A stretch of 64,000 nucleotides of DNA, taken from assembly GCA_934718275.1 (NCBI GenBank), contig CAKUZD010000004.1, positions 186,001 through 250,000 on the forward strand, read 5' to 3'. Numbering within the stretch: the first letter of the stretch is position 1; every line of letters begins with the position of its first letter. This document shows, one piece after another, positions 16,514 to 24,635 of this stretch. Source of the stretch: an uncultured Candidatus Melainabacteria bacterium. Lineage in GTDB: Bacteria; Cyanobacteriota; Vampirovibrionia; Gastranaerophilales; Gastranaerophilaceae. The notes beneath the pieces are model-generated. The model saw nothing but the letters and a program-made list of their open reading frames with translations. It was not told where the DNA came from and ran no database searches. The position numbers and the translations under genes are program-made.

Positions 16514-17386
16514 CTAAAAATTGTTTTGTTCATTTTTGTTGTCAAGATATTTGCTTACATCTTTGTTGGAGTTTCTGATTTGTTTATCGAACTCATTTAT
16601 TTCTTTCATTACATTTTTTAAATCAGACATTGATTTATTTAATTCTTCATAACGAGCTTTTTCTTCCGCAATTTGGCGTTTCATTTGACTGACTGTCATT
16701 GTTGTTGCATAAGGTGCCGGTTTTAAGTCAAAAGAAGAATCATAAGTTGGGTTGGTTTTGATATCTGTAATTTTTACTATGATGTCGCTATTGTTTTTTG
16801 TAACACTTGTAATTGGGTTTATGTCAAACAATAACGGCAAAAAGTTCTTTTCATCATGATAATTCATGTAAACGGGGATATTTTGATTGTTAATACAAAT
16901 ATCTATGTTATTATTTGTTTTTGCAAGTTTGGCAGAAAACATTTTACATTTTAAGTTTGATAAATTGGCAGGAGTTTTAACTTTTTTTATGGAATCTTTT
17001 TTTATTTGTTTTGGCGAGATTTTATCATACCAAAAAAAGCTTTTATCTCTTTTCGATTCGTCAATATTGCCATCTACAACTAAATATCCTCCTCTTTCAA
17101 GTAATTTTACAGAATTTCCGTTTACTTCAATTATACTTTCCATTCTGCTTAAAGGATTTATAAGTTTAGCATTATAATTTTTTCCACGTTTGAATTGTTT
17201 TAATATTAGAGTTTCATCTTGAATTTCCATGAATTTGTATGTATATTCTGCTTGATAATACAAATTATCCATTTGGTTAAACTTTTCTAATTTACTTAAT
17301 AACGCTCCTTTAGGATTTAAATCATCCATAAATATGTAACCGCAAACAGCTAAAATTATTGAGCCCAATATTAAAACCTTTTTCAT
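16514..17386 (-). CDS. Exported/anchored protein with C-terminal coiled coil
   Basis: 290 residues beginning MKKVLILGSIILAVCGYIF, a hydrophobic leader with a cysteine at 15 that lacks a clean lipobox. The middle is beta-rich (YYQAEYTYKFMEIQDETLILKQ... VNGNSVKLLERGGYLVVDG), in a pattern like LolA-type or lipid-binding half barrels, but the likeness is only structural guesswork. Residues about 228-275 form a heptad-rich coiled coil (MKRQIAEEKARYEELNKSM). GGAGGGG precedes ATG. Confidence 0.75.
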   Translation of the reverse strand: MKKVLILGSIILAVCGYIFMDDLNPKGALLSKLEKFNQMDNLYYQAEYTYKFMEIQDETLILKQFKRGKNYNAKLINPLSRMESIIEVNGNSVKLLERGGYLVVDGNIDESKRDKSFFWYDKISPKQIKKDSIKKVKTPANLSNLKCKMFSAKLAKTNNNIDICINNQNIPVYMNYHDEKNFLPLLFDINPITSVTKNNSDIIVKITDIKTNPTYDSSFDLKPAPYATTMTVSQMKRQIAEEKARYEELNKSMSDLKNVMKEINEFDKQIRNSNKDVSKYLDNKNEQNNF

Positions 17387-17549
17387 AACCCCTCCGATTT
17401 AATCTATATTTGTTAGTGATTGTATGATATCATAGTATTTTTTAAATAACTAATTTATTACAAATGTAAATTTTTTTGGGTTATTTTGCAATTTTGTAAA
17501 ACAAAATTACTTTATATAAATGTAGTGTAGTGCAATAGGAATTATTACA

Positions 17550-18200
17550 ATGTTCAGTGCGGTAGCATCGGGAATATTTGCATATAGAAATGCCGATAAA
17601 GTTCAGAATGGAGAAATCGGCAGAAGTGCGGTTACGCTTGGGCAAACGGCAGGGTTGGTTCAAGAAGTTGCCAAATATGATGGTATTGCTGCAAATACTG
17701 CTCGTAGTGCGTTGAGTGTTTTTTCTGATTTGGCGAAACAAAATAAGGCTTTTGAATATGCCGGAAAAGCGACACAATTTGCCGTAAATAATGTAAATCC
17801 GTTGATTTGTGCTTCAGGTGTAATTAAAACTGCTATGTCAGATGACAAAATTGGGACAGGTATAACAGAAGTTGCAGCTCTTTCTGCGATGTTTGCAGGG
17901 GAAGGTATGATTAAAAAATACTATGATGATGTCGCATCTTCCAATGCGGTGCAAAAAACTCTTGAAAATATGTCAGAAAACAGGGCATTAAAACCAATTT
18001 TTGATTATTTGGAAAAGCACAATCTGAAAGGTAAAGCCGGTGCTATAATAAAAGGCTTACTTTTTGTTACAGGGTCAATGACTTCATATTCTGTCGGTCA
18101 GGAACTTAGCAAACCGTTGGTAAAAAGGGCTAAAAGTGACCTTGGAATTGTTGAAAAAAACGAAAATAAAGATGGCAAAAAAATCAATCGTATGACTTAA
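17550..18200 (+). CDS. Hypothetical helical protein with hydrophobic segments
   Basis: 216 residues, alanine-rich and helical, with moderately hydrophobic stretches at about 82-100 (NPLICASGVIKTAM), 105-122 (ITEVAALSAMFAGEG) and 163-180 (AIIKGLLFVTGSMTSYSVG). No cleavable signal. The end is lysine-rich. Preceded by AGGAATTATTACA. It lies just upstream of the SpoIID-domain gene but that gene has its own promoter. I recognise no family. Confidence 0.68.
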   Translation: MFSAVASGIFAYRNADKVQNGEIGRSAVTLGQTAGLVQEVAKYDGIAANTARSALSVFSDLAKQNKAFEYAGKATQFAVNNVNPLICASGVIKTAMSDDKIGTGITEVAALSAMFAGEGMIKKYYDDVASSNAVQKTLENMSENRALKPIFDYLEKHNLKGKAGAIIKGLLFVTGSMTSYSVGQELSKPLVKRAKSDLGIVEKNENKDGKKINRMT

Positions 18201-18219
18201 ACACTTTTTTAACTTAATG

Positions 18220-18228
18220 TGCTATAAT
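18220..18228 (+). promoter_or_regulatory. Extended -10 promoter, leaderless GTG gene
   Basis: TGCTATAAT, with TATAAT at 18223-18228. The start codon GTG is at 18236, 7 nt downstream, where transcription should begin. No ribosome binding site exists in the gap. Confidence 0.65.
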
Positions 18229-18235
18229 AAGAGTT

Positions 18236-19108
18236 GTGAAGAAGATTTTATTAATATTTTCAATATTAGTTTTGTCGCAAATTTTTGCGTCCCCTTGTTA
18301 TGCAATAAAAATAGGACTACAAACATCAGTTGAATCAGCAGGTATTGGGACATCTGTTAAAGGTATAATTATCGATGCAAATACAAATCACAGTGTTTGT
18401 GATTTGGAAGCTATGAAGGGTTATGAAATTAAACCTTATCATAATTTAATGGCAATTCAATATAAAGGAAAATATTACAAAGTAAATTCGGATAACATTG
18501 TAATTAAACCTGTTGGTGCCGGTTTTGTCAGTGCAAAAGGCAGATGGTATCGCGGAATTTTAATGATTCAAAATAAAGGTGGAAAACTTACTGTAATAAA
18601 CAATGTTCCGCTAGAAGATTATATAAGAGGAGTTGTTCCGTCAGAAATGCCGTCGAGTTGGGCAACTGAAGCTCATAAAGCTCAAGCAATTGCTGCAAGA
18701 AGTTATGCGCTTGCCAATTTGGGGAAACGTGCAAGATTTGGATATGATTTGAAAGATACACCGGAAGATCAAGCATACAGAGGAGCTTCTGCAGAAACAG
18801 CCGATACAAATTATGCGGTAGACCAAACTAAAGGTATTGTTTTAACTTATAACATGAAGGTTATAAGTGCTTATTATTCTGCATCTGCCGGTGGAATGAC
18901 AAATACAAACAGCTGGGGAACAAATTTACCATATTTGCGTTCTGTTCCGTCGTTTGATGATAATATAAAGAAAAACGGGCATGGTGTCGGAATGTCTCAG
19001 CATGGTGCAAATAATTTAGCAAAACAAGGCTATAACGCTTATCAAATTTTGCAGTATTTTTATAAAGATGTAAAATTTGCAAAGGTTGATCCAAAATCTT
19101 ATAATTAG
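18236..19108 (+). CDS. SpoIID/LytB-domain protein (peptidoglycan-associated)
   Basis: 290 residues with a signal peptide (MKKILLIFSILVLSQIFA). The SpoIID domain is clear: LEDYIRGVVPSEMPSSW, EAHKAQAIAARSYAL, YSASAGGMTNTNSWG, and NGHGVGMSQHGANNLAKQG near the end. SpoIID is a lytic transglycosylase acting on denuded glycan; family members in non-sporulating bacteria are thought to remodel peptidoglycan. The start is GTG because the signal peptide needs it; the extended -10 box sits at the right distance for a leaderless transcript. Confidence 0.88.
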   Translation: MKKILLIFSILVLSQIFASPCYAIKIGLQTSVESAGIGTSVKGIIIDANTNHSVCDLEAMKGYEIKPYHNLMAIQYKGKYYKVNSDNIVIKPVGAGFVSAKGRWYRGILMIQNKGGKLTVINNVPLEDYIRGVVPSEMPSSWATEAHKAQAIAARSYALANLGKRARFGYDLKDTPEDQAYRGASAETADTNYAVDQTKGIVLTYNMKVISAYYSASAGGMTNTNSWGTNLPYLRSVPSFDDNIKKNGHGVGMSQHGANNLAKQGYNAYQILQYFYKDVKFAKVDPKSYN

Positions 19109-19200
19109 CTAAAATTCACTATTTATAAAGGGTTATGGAGTATGGTCTCCTTGAAAACCGCTCTATAATTTGTTTATATTGAAAATTTTTTGAAAAACAC

Positions 19201-19228
19201 TTGCCAAATTACAATAAAATGTTATAAT
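19201..19228 (+). promoter_or_regulatory. Strong promoter of the HU gene
   Basis: TTGCCA (19201-19206), 16 nt, then TATAAT (19223-19228) with an upstream TG (extended -10). It leaves a leader of about 70 nt before the HU start. Confidence 0.75.
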
Positions 19229-19305
19229 AAATTTTGTCGAGACAAAAGCATGCAGGAGAGAGATGGTTTCTATAACTGTATGTATAAGGAAAAAGGAGGT
19301 TCATA

Positions 19306-19584
19306 ATGAACAAAGAAGAATTGGTAAAAGAAGTATCTAAAAAAGCTAAAGTTTCTCAAAAAGCAACTGCTGATATTATTGCAGCAACTTTAGAAACAAT
19401 TGAAAAAACAGTTTCAAAAGGTAAAAAAGTTACTCTAGTTGGTTTTGGTACATTTGAACCACGTAAGAGAGCTGCTAGAACAGGTAGAAACCCTCAAACC
19501 GGTGCTCCTTTGAAAATTGCTGCTAAAACAGTTCCTGCTTTCTCAGCTGGTAAAAAATTCAAAGAATTGGTTAAGGTTAAATAG
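19306..19584 (+). CDS. hup: HU family DNA-binding protein
   Basis: 92 residues of histone-like HU: N-terminal helices (MNKEELVKEVSKKAKVSQKA), the signature VTLVGFGTFEPRKRAARTGR, the DNA-clasping arm RNPQTGAPLKI with its intercalating proline, and the closing PAFSAGKKFKELV. Strong AAGGAGG before ATG and a near-consensus promoter suggest high expression, as expected for a nucleoid protein. Confidence 0.96.
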   Translation: MNKEELVKEVSKKAKVSQKATADIIAATLETIEKTVSKGKKVTLVGFGTFEPRKRAARTGRNPQTGAPLKIAAKTVPAFSAGKKFKELVKVK

Positions 19585-19603
19585 GTTTAGCTTTTCAAAA
19601 TAT

Positions 19604-19641
19604 AAAAAAACAGAGTTGGATTTTATTCGACTCTGTTTTTT
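19604..19641. terminator. Bidirectional terminator (hup / rsmD)
   Basis: CAGAGT (19611-19616) pairs with ACTCTG (19630-19635) with A-run on the left and T-run on the right. It closes hup on + and rsmD on -. Confidence 0.85.
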
Positions 19642-19642
19642 G

Positions 19643-20161
19643 TTAGATACTTTTTAGAAATGTTATTATTTTATCCCCGTATTTTTTTTGTTTAATTAAT
19701 TCAAAACCGGAAAAGTCAACATCCGTAACGTGTTCTAATATAATTATTCCGTTTGTAATGTTTTTAATTGCTTCCAAACTTTTTTCATAAATTCCGGAAA
19801 AATATGGGGGATCAATATATATTACATCAAATTTTTCTGTACATTTTTTAGTAATATTTAAACTGTCTCCAATAATTAACTTTGGAGAAGGGTTGAATTT
19901 TTTGAAATTTGATTTGATAATTTGCGCTGCTTTCGGGTGTTTTTCAATTGCAATAATTGTTGAAAAACCTCTAGAAAGAGCTTCTAAGCCCATTATTCCG
20001 GAACCTGCATACATGTCTAAAAAGGAACTTCCGTTAAAATTAATTATGGCTTGCAGAGTATTAAAAATACTCATTCGAACTTTAGAAAGAGTTGGACGTG
20101 TGATTTTTTCATCCGGAGCGTAAACTTTTTGTCCTTTAAATTTGCCTGCTGTAATTATCAT
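19643..20161 (-). CDS. rsmD: 16S rRNA (guanine966-N2)-methyltransferase RsmD
   Basis: 172 residues. SAM-dependent N6/N2 methyltransferase fold with FLDMYAGSGIMGLEALSRG (SAM site) and the catalytic IDPPY at 116-120. The opening MIITAGKFKGQKVYAP and TRPTLSKVRMSIFN are typical of RsmD. It methylates G966 of 16S rRNA. No ribosome site is visible; a TAAAAT box lies 7 nt before ATG, so it may be leaderless. Confidence 0.92.
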   Translation of the reverse strand: MIITAGKFKGQKVYAPDEKITRPTLSKVRMSIFNTLQAIINFNGSSFLDMYAGSGIMGLEALSRGFSTIIAIEKHPKAAQIIKSNFKKFNPSPKLIIGDSLNITKKCTEKFDVIYIDPPYFSGIYEKSLEAIKNITNGIIILEHVTDVDFSGFELIKQKKYGDKIITFLKSI

Positions 20162-20168
20162 ATTAACT

Positions 20169-20174
20169 ATTTTA
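20169..20174 (-). promoter_or_regulatory. Possible -10 box of leaderless rsmD
   Basis: TAAAAT on the minus strand, 7 nt before the rsmD ATG. No clear -35, so this is the weakest of the leaderless candidates. Confidence 0.4.
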
Positions 20175-20228
20175 CAATGAATAAAATTTGATGTATAGTT
20201 TTGTTGTAAATATGTCGGGTGGTTTATT

Positions 20229-21548
20229 ATGGAAAATATGGAAAATATAGAAAATGATAATAAAGTAGAGGTAATTGTTGTCGGTGGTGGACCTGCCGGA
20301 ATTTCTTGTGCTATAACACTTGCAAGAGCTGATAAAAAAGTTGTACTTATTGAACGTGGAAGGTTTTCAGGAAGTAAAAATGTTTTTGGGGGAGCTATTT
20401 ACGCTCAACCTACAAGAGAAATTTTTCCGAATTTTGAAAAAGAGGCTCCTTTAGAAAGAAAAAATATTGAGCACAAATATGCTTTACTTGGAAAAGATGA
20501 TGCAACTGTTATTTCTCACAAAAAGAAAACAGAAGATATTGTAAGTTATACCGTTGTTAGAGGAAAGTTTGACCGTTGGATGGCAGATGAGGCTAAAAAA
20601 GAAGGAGTTGTTATAGTTGAGGAAACTGTTGTTCGAGAGCTAATTGTTGAGGACGGGTATGTTAAGGGCGTAAAAACAGAGTTAGAAGATTATTACGCCA
20701 ATGTTGTTATACTTGCAGATGGGGTGAATTCCTTATTGGCAAAACAAATTGGCTTAAGAGGTGATTTAAAGCCTGAAGATGTTGCATTGAGTGTAAAAGA
20801 AGTTATTAAATTACCTAAAGACAAAATAAATGAAAGATTTCATGTAAATGATGACGAAGGATGTATATATGAAATTTTTGGAGGTCCTATGCTTGGAATG
20901 CTTGGGCTTGGTTTTATGTACACAAATAAGGAATCAATAAGTATAGGGCTCGGTGTTACATTGAGTGAGCTTATTGAAAAAGGTTTACGACCGTATGATT
21001 TGTTGGATAAATTAAAATTGCATCCGGAAATTGCTCCATTAATAAAAGATGGTGAGCTTATGGAATATTCGGCTCATTTAATTCCGGAAGGCGGATATAA
21101 AAAAATTCCGTTATTGTTTGGGGCAGGTGTAATAGTTTGTGGTGATGCAGCTATGTTTGTTAACAATATGCATTGGGAAGGAACAAATCTTGCGATGATT
21201 TCCGGGAAAATAGCAGGTGAAGCTGCTATTGTTGCTTTAGGAAAATGTGATTATTCAGAGCATGCGCTTTCTTATTATCAAGAACATTTAGAAGATAGTT
21301 TTATAATGAAGGATTTAAATACTTATAAGGATTTGATGAGTGGCGTGGCTGAAAGAGCTGAACATTTCTTGGGTTATTACCCTAAAAAAATTAATGAATT
21401 TTTTGAAATGTTTGAAGCTGTTGATAGTATCCCAAAACGGGAAAAATATCGAAAGTTTATAAAAAGTATTTTTACAGATAGAAAGTTATCTGATTTATTC
21501 AAAGATGCTTGGGCTGCAATTAAATTATTGTGGGGAATTTTGAAATGA
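20229..21548 (+). CDS. fixC: FixC-like electron-transfer flavoprotein:quinone oxidoreductase
   Basis: 439 residues with an N-terminal FAD site (VVGGGPAGISCAITLARADKKVVLIERG: GxGxxG plus acidic end of beta 2) and a second FAD contact GVIVCGDAAMFVNNMHWEGTNLAM. The ETF-QO/FixC family passes electrons from an electron-transfer flavoprotein to quinone or ferredoxin. The fixX gene overlaps its stop (ATGA), giving a tight pair. No fixA or fixB is in the window. GGGTGG lies before ATG 20229; an in-frame ATG at 20238 is an alternative. Confidence 0.87.
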   Translation: MENMENIENDNKVEVIVVGGGPAGISCAITLARADKKVVLIERGRFSGSKNVFGGAIYAQPTREIFPNFEKEAPLERKNIEHKYALLGKDDATVISHKKKTEDIVSYTVVRGKFDRWMADEAKKEGVVIVEETVVRELIVEDGYVKGVKTELEDYYANVVILADGVNSLLAKQIGLRGDLKPEDVALSVKEVIKLPKDKINERFHVNDDEGCIYEIFGGPMLGMLGLGFMYTNKESISIGLGVTLSELIEKGLRPYDLLDKLKLHPEIAPLIKDGELMEYSAHLIPEGGYKKIPLLFGAGVIVCGDAAMFVNNMHWEGTNLAMISGKIAGEAAIVALGKCDYSEHALSYYQEHLEDSFIMKDLNTYKDLMSGVAERAEHFLGYYPKKINEFFEMFEAVDSIPKREKYRKFIKSIFTDRKLSDLFKDAWAAIKLLWGILK

Positions 21549-21823
21549 GTGATTTAGAAAATAAGTTGTATACTGTAAAATATACACCTGACACGGTTTC
21601 GCATTTGAAACCCAACCAAGACAGTTGTAGGACTTGTGTGTCCAAAATTTGTACTGTAATTTGTCCTGCCGGGGTATATGAATGGGATGAAAATGCACAA
21701 AAATTGATAGTTAATTATGAAAATTGTCTTGAATGTGGGGCTTGCAGGATTGCTTGCGAAAGTTGTTCTCTTGGTTGGGAATATCCAAAAGGGAACAAAG
21801 GTGTTATTTTCAAACGTGGTTAG
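21545..21823 (+). CDS. fixX: FixX-like ferredoxin
   Basis: 92 residues from ATG 21545, which shares bases with the fixC stop. Iron-sulphur cysteines appear as CRTCVSKICTVICPAG and CLECGACRIACES, the usual four-cysteine binding pattern plus extra cysteines. FixX-type ferredoxins act with FixC as its iron-sulphur partner. The first 15 nt of the longer frame belong to fixC. Confidence 0.88.
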   Translation: MSDLENKLYTVKYTPDTVSHLKPNQDSCRTCVSKICTVICPAGVYEWDENAQKLIVNYENCLECGACRIACESCSLGWEYPKGNKGVIFKRG

Positions 21824-21858
21824 CGGATGTTTTTGATTGATGTAATTATCAAAAAAGC

Positions 21859-21887
21859 TTGACATATTCTCAAAAAAACTTCATAAT
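21859..21887 (+). promoter_or_regulatory. Sigma-70-type promoter for the gene at 21920
   Basis: TTGACA (21859-21864), 17 nt, CATAAT (21882-21887). Consensus -35, near-consensus -10 and ideal spacing; leader of about 26 nt with AGAGGAG before the ATG. Confidence 0.75.
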
Positions 21888-21919
21888 AGTTCCATAGTAC
21901 AGTATAAGAGGAGAAAGTT

Positions 21920-22297
21920 ATGAAAGAAGAATATACAAATCAGCATAGACGTTGGTATGATAAAGATCCTGTTTTGTCTCAAGCAGTTCAAACACTTGAA
22001 AAATCTGATGATGAGACTCAAATTAGGATTGCTTTAAATTTAATTAAAATTATTATTGAACATAATATTGAGGATGAAAAGTTTGAAGCGGTTGAGGATA
22101 TTATCAATGCTGTAGGTTCAGGAATTGATGATAATCGCAAAGGTCGTTGGTATGATATTGATAACACGCTTAGAACTGCTATGAATATGTTACAAAATTG
22201 TCCTGAAGCAACTCAACATATTATTGCAAAGGAAATGGCAACAATGGTTCTTGATAAATTTAATAAAGATGAAGATGCTGATGAAGATGATTTGTAA
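21920..22297 (+). CDS. Small protein with an internal duplication (RWYDxD repeats)
   Basis: 125 residues. Two halves share one pattern: RRWYDKDPVLSQAVQTLEK (about 10-28) and GRWYDIDNTLRTAMNMLQN (about 74-92), each followed by a helix (IRIALNLIKIIIEH; AKEMATMVLDKF). The end is acidic (DEDADEDDL). It looks like two copies of a 60-residue helical module. Own promoter and terminator make it a single-gene unit. No function assigned. Confidence 0.8.
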   Translation: MKEEYTNQHRRWYDKDPVLSQAVQTLEKSDDETQIRIALNLIKIIIEHNIEDEKFEAVEDIINAVGSGIDDNRKGRWYDIDNTLRTAMNMLQNCPEATQHIIAKEMATMVLDKFNKDEDADEDDL

Positions 22298-22323
22298 GTA
22301 TAAAAAGTAGTTGATTTTATATA

Positions 22324-22360
22324 AAAAACTTGTTGAGATTATTTTCAACAAGTTTTTATT
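22324..22360. terminator. Bidirectional terminator
   Basis: ACTTGTTGA (from 22328) pairs with TCAACAAGT (22345-22353), flanked by A-run and T-run. Serves 21920 (+) and 22363 (-). Confidence 0.85.
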
Positions 22361-22362
22361 TT

Positions 22363-22926
22363 TTATAATTGAATAGTTCTAAGTACCATATAATACCTGT
22401 AATCTCCCCAATAAACAATTAAGGAAATAAAATTATTTTCTAAATCAGTTGTTTCTAAAAATGTTTCTGGTGCAGGTTTGCGTTGTGAACTTCTAACATG
22501 TTTTCCCACAAAGTCGTATAGTTTAACTTGAAATTTTTGAGAAGGTGTTAATTTCGCTTTTGGAAGATTTGCATCGTAAAATCCAAAAGGTACAACCTCT
22601 CGTTTATATACAGGGACTATATATTTAACTTTTGCTTGTTCTTTAAACAAAATAAACCATCTGCCGTTTTGCTCTCTCGGAGTTAAGAGGTAATATCCTG
22701 GTTCAATTGTAGTATTTTTAAAAAATAACGGGGAGGTTAACCTGAAAAGAGGATATGGAGACCAAGATGTATATTGTACGTCATACATTTCTCCGGGGTC
22801 TATGTTGTGTACATAAGAAAAGTCTGCAGGTTCTAATTCTCTATAAATTTGTTCATAATTAGTTTCTGCATAACTTAATTGTGTAGCTAAAAATATTCCA
22901 ACTATAACTAACAAAAATTTCTTCAT
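22363..22926 (-). CDS. Exported protein, unknown
   Basis: 187 residues with a signal peptide (MKKFLLVIVGIFLATQLSYA). The mature part is aromatic and beta-rich: MYDVQYTSWSPYPLFRLTSP, EPGYYLLTPREQNGRWFILF and a basic PVYKREVVPFG. Similar in style to the exported proteins at 15-17 kb but without clear homology. No ribosome site; TAAAAT sits 6 nt before ATG. Confidence 0.72.
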   Translation of the reverse strand: MKKFLLVIVGIFLATQLSYAETNYEQIYRELEPADFSYVHNIDPGEMYDVQYTSWSPYPLFRLTSPLFFKNTTIEPGYYLLTPREQNGRWFILFKEQAKVKYIVPVYKREVVPFGFYDANLPKAKLTPSQKFQVKLYDFVGKHVRSSQRKPAPETFLETTDLENNFISLIVYWGDYRYYMVLRTIQL

Positions 22927-22932
22927 ATACTT

Positions 22933-22960
22933 ATTTTAATTATTTTATTGGAAAAATCAA
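22933..22960 (-). promoter_or_regulatory. Promoter of leaderless gene at 22926
   Basis: Minus strand: TTGATT (22960-22955), 16 nt, TAAAAT (22938-22933), then 6 nt to ATG. Confidence 0.5.
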
Positions 22961-22964
22961 TAGT

Positions 22965-23249
22965 TTAAATTTCAATTTTAACTAAATCTTTTTTTATTAA
23001 ATTATAAAAATTTTTATCCATATTACATTTTACGGAAATGTTTACTATATAAGGAATTCTGCTCTCATTGAACCGAGTTTCGATTTCTTCTTTTTCAGAA
23101 TAAGAAATTTTGTCAGTTAAAATATCTAAATCAGATGCCTTAGTAAAATCTCCTTTTACTCGAGAACCATAATAATAAAAATCATAAGGATAATTCTTCA
23201 AAATATCTTTTATTATCTTTTCTTCTTTCTCTGTAATTCCTTTAATCAT
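22965..23249 (-). CDS. MNT-type nucleotidyltransferase (HEPN-MNT module)
   Basis: 94 residues of a minimal nucleotidyltransferase: YYYGSRVKGDFTKASDLDIL has the GSRxxG and SDLDI metal-binding motifs. In HEPN-MNT pairs such proteins act as antitoxin, in characterised cases by AMP-modifying the HEPN partner. It overlaps the preceding HEPN gene by 8 nt. It is a small defence or toxin-antitoxin unit, probably horizontally mobile. Confidence 0.87.
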   Translation of the reverse strand: MIKGITEKEEKIIKDILKNYPYDFYYYGSRVKGDFTKASDLDILTDKISYSEKEEIETRFNESRIPYIVNISVKCNMDKNFYNLIKKDLVKIEI

Positions 23250-23661
23250 CAGTTAAAACCTGCTCTAAATTGGTTATAAAAAAATCCACATCAGAAATAA
23301 AATTTGGAACTAAATCAATAATCGGATATGTTTTGCTTATATCATATTCATGAGCTGTTGTGTTTCTACATTCTCTATAATCAACCCAATTATCAAAACT
23401 TTTTATTAATCCTAAATTAAACATTTCTCTAAAAATATTGTTAATAGATAAATCTTTTTCAGTTTTATCATATTCTTTTTTTAGAAATTTGTTCATTATT
23501 TTTTTTGCTGTTTCGTATGTATATTCAAATCTTTTAATGCAAGAATCTTTTATATATGTTTTTATTTTTTCATCAGTTTGTTGCGTATAGTCAAAATAGC
23601 ATTCTTTAAGTGTAGAAAAACTATTTTTTAAATTTGATAAATCCAATTCTGATTTTTTCAT
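23242..23661 (-). CDS. HEPN-domain protein (nucleotidyltransferase substrate-binding type)
   Basis: 139 residues, all-helical. It has an Rx4-6H-like element near the C terminus (DYRECRNTTAHEY, R-N-x3-H), the HEPN RNase signature, and resembles the HI0074 family. AGAGGTAAAT precedes ATG, and an extended -10 TGATATAAT lies about 20 nt upstream (about 23692). Expected toxin of the pair, with the MNT gene following in an 8-nt overlap. Confidence 0.87.
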   Translation of the reverse strand: MKKSELDLSNLKNSFSTLKECYFDYTQQTDEKIKTYIKDSCIKRFEYTYETAKKIMNKFLKKEYDKTEKDLSINNIFREMFNLGLIKSFDNWVDYRECRNTTAHEYDISKTYPIIDLVPNFISDVDFFITNLEQVLTDD

Positions 23662-23746
23662 ATTTACCTCTAGAGTAATTATATCATAATCTTTTGAAAA
23701 ATTCTTTTATTTATTATAAAATAAGAGTTAAATATAGGAGAAAATT

Positions 23747-24583
23747 ATGCTAAGAGGACCTTTTTTAGATAGAAATTGGATGGGACAAAATGAAGATTAT
23801 GCTTCATCAGATATTGTAATGCTTGGAATGCCTTTTGACGGAACGGTTTCGTATCGCTCCGGTTCAAGGTTTGCTCCGGAACAAATCAGGCTTGCAAGTT
23901 GGGGGTTGGAAGATTATTCCCCTCGTTTTGACAAACATTTGGAAGATGTGAATTTTCACGATGTTGGAGATTTGGAATTTCCTTTGGGAAATACATATAA
24001 ATCTTTGGATTTGATTGAAGAAAATGTAGAGCAGATTTATAAGGATGGAAAAAGAGTATTTGGTATTGGTGGTGAACATCTTGTTACTTTGCCTGAAATT
24101 AAGGCTGTGGCAAAATTTTATAAAGATTTGGCAATTGTTCATTTTGATGCACATACAGACTTGAGAGAAGAATATTTGGGCGAAGAAATGTCGCATTCTG
24201 CCGTAATTCGTCATGCTTCAAAAATTGTTGGCCCTGAAAATATAAAGCAAATAGGAATTCGTTCAGGCATGAAAGAAGAATGGAAATTTATGAAAAAACA
24301 TAATACTCTTATTCATGAATATTCAGAACTTGATGAATTGAGAAGTAAAAAAATATTTGTAACAGTAGATTTAGACGTTCTTGACCCATCTGTAATGTCA
24401 GGAACCGGAACTCCGGAAAGTGGCGGGATGCAGTTTAATGAATTGATGGGGTGGTTTGAGTACCTTAAAAACTTTGATATTGTAGGAGCTGATGTAGTAG
24501 AATTGGCTCCGGATTATGATGCATCAGGAGTTTCAACTGCTGTAGCAACAAAGGTTATCAGAGAATTGTTGATGGTGATGTAG
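23747..24583 (+). CDS. speB: Agmatinase / ureohydrolase
   Basis: 278 residues of the arginase/agmatinase superfamily. Dimanganese-binding motifs are intact: GIGGEHLVTLP, VHFDAHTDLREEY and TVDLDVLDPSVMSGTGTPE. It hydrolyses agmatine to putrescine and urea in polyamine synthesis. The short size and GMPFDGTVSYRSGSRFAP favour agmatinase over arginase. AGGAGAAAATT precedes ATG; a RAYT element follows at once. Confidence 0.9.
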   Translation: MLRGPFLDRNWMGQNEDYASSDIVMLGMPFDGTVSYRSGSRFAPEQIRLASWGLEDYSPRFDKHLEDVNFHDVGDLEFPLGNTYKSLDLIEENVEQIYKDGKRVFGIGGEHLVTLPEIKAVAKFYKDLAIVHFDAHTDLREEYLGEEMSHSAVIRHASKIVGPENIKQIGIRSGMKEEWKFMKKHNTLIHEYSELDELRSKKIFVTVDLDVLDPSVMSGTGTPESGGMQFNELMGWFEYLKNFDIVGADVVELAPDYDASGVSTAVATKVIRELLMVM

Positions 24584-24589
24584 AGATTT

Positions 24590-24609
24590 GGCGGGTGAGA
24601 TACCCAGCC
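24590..24609. repeat. REP-like palindrome, upstream flank of RAYT
   Basis: GGCGGGTGAGATACCCAGCC, imperfect palindrome followed by ATCATT. The downstream copy (25172-25191) is followed by ATCATA in the same direction, so the transposase gene sits between two direct copies. Confidence 0.65.
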
Positions 24610-24620
24610 ATCATTATTCA

Positions 24621-24629
24621 TGATAGAAT
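24621..24629 (+). promoter_or_regulatory. Extended -10 promoter of leaderless RAYT gene
   Basis: TGATAGAAT (TG-n-TAGAAT), 6 nt before the ATG at 24636. No ribosome site between. Confidence 0.5.
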
Positions 24630-24635
24630 TTTTTT

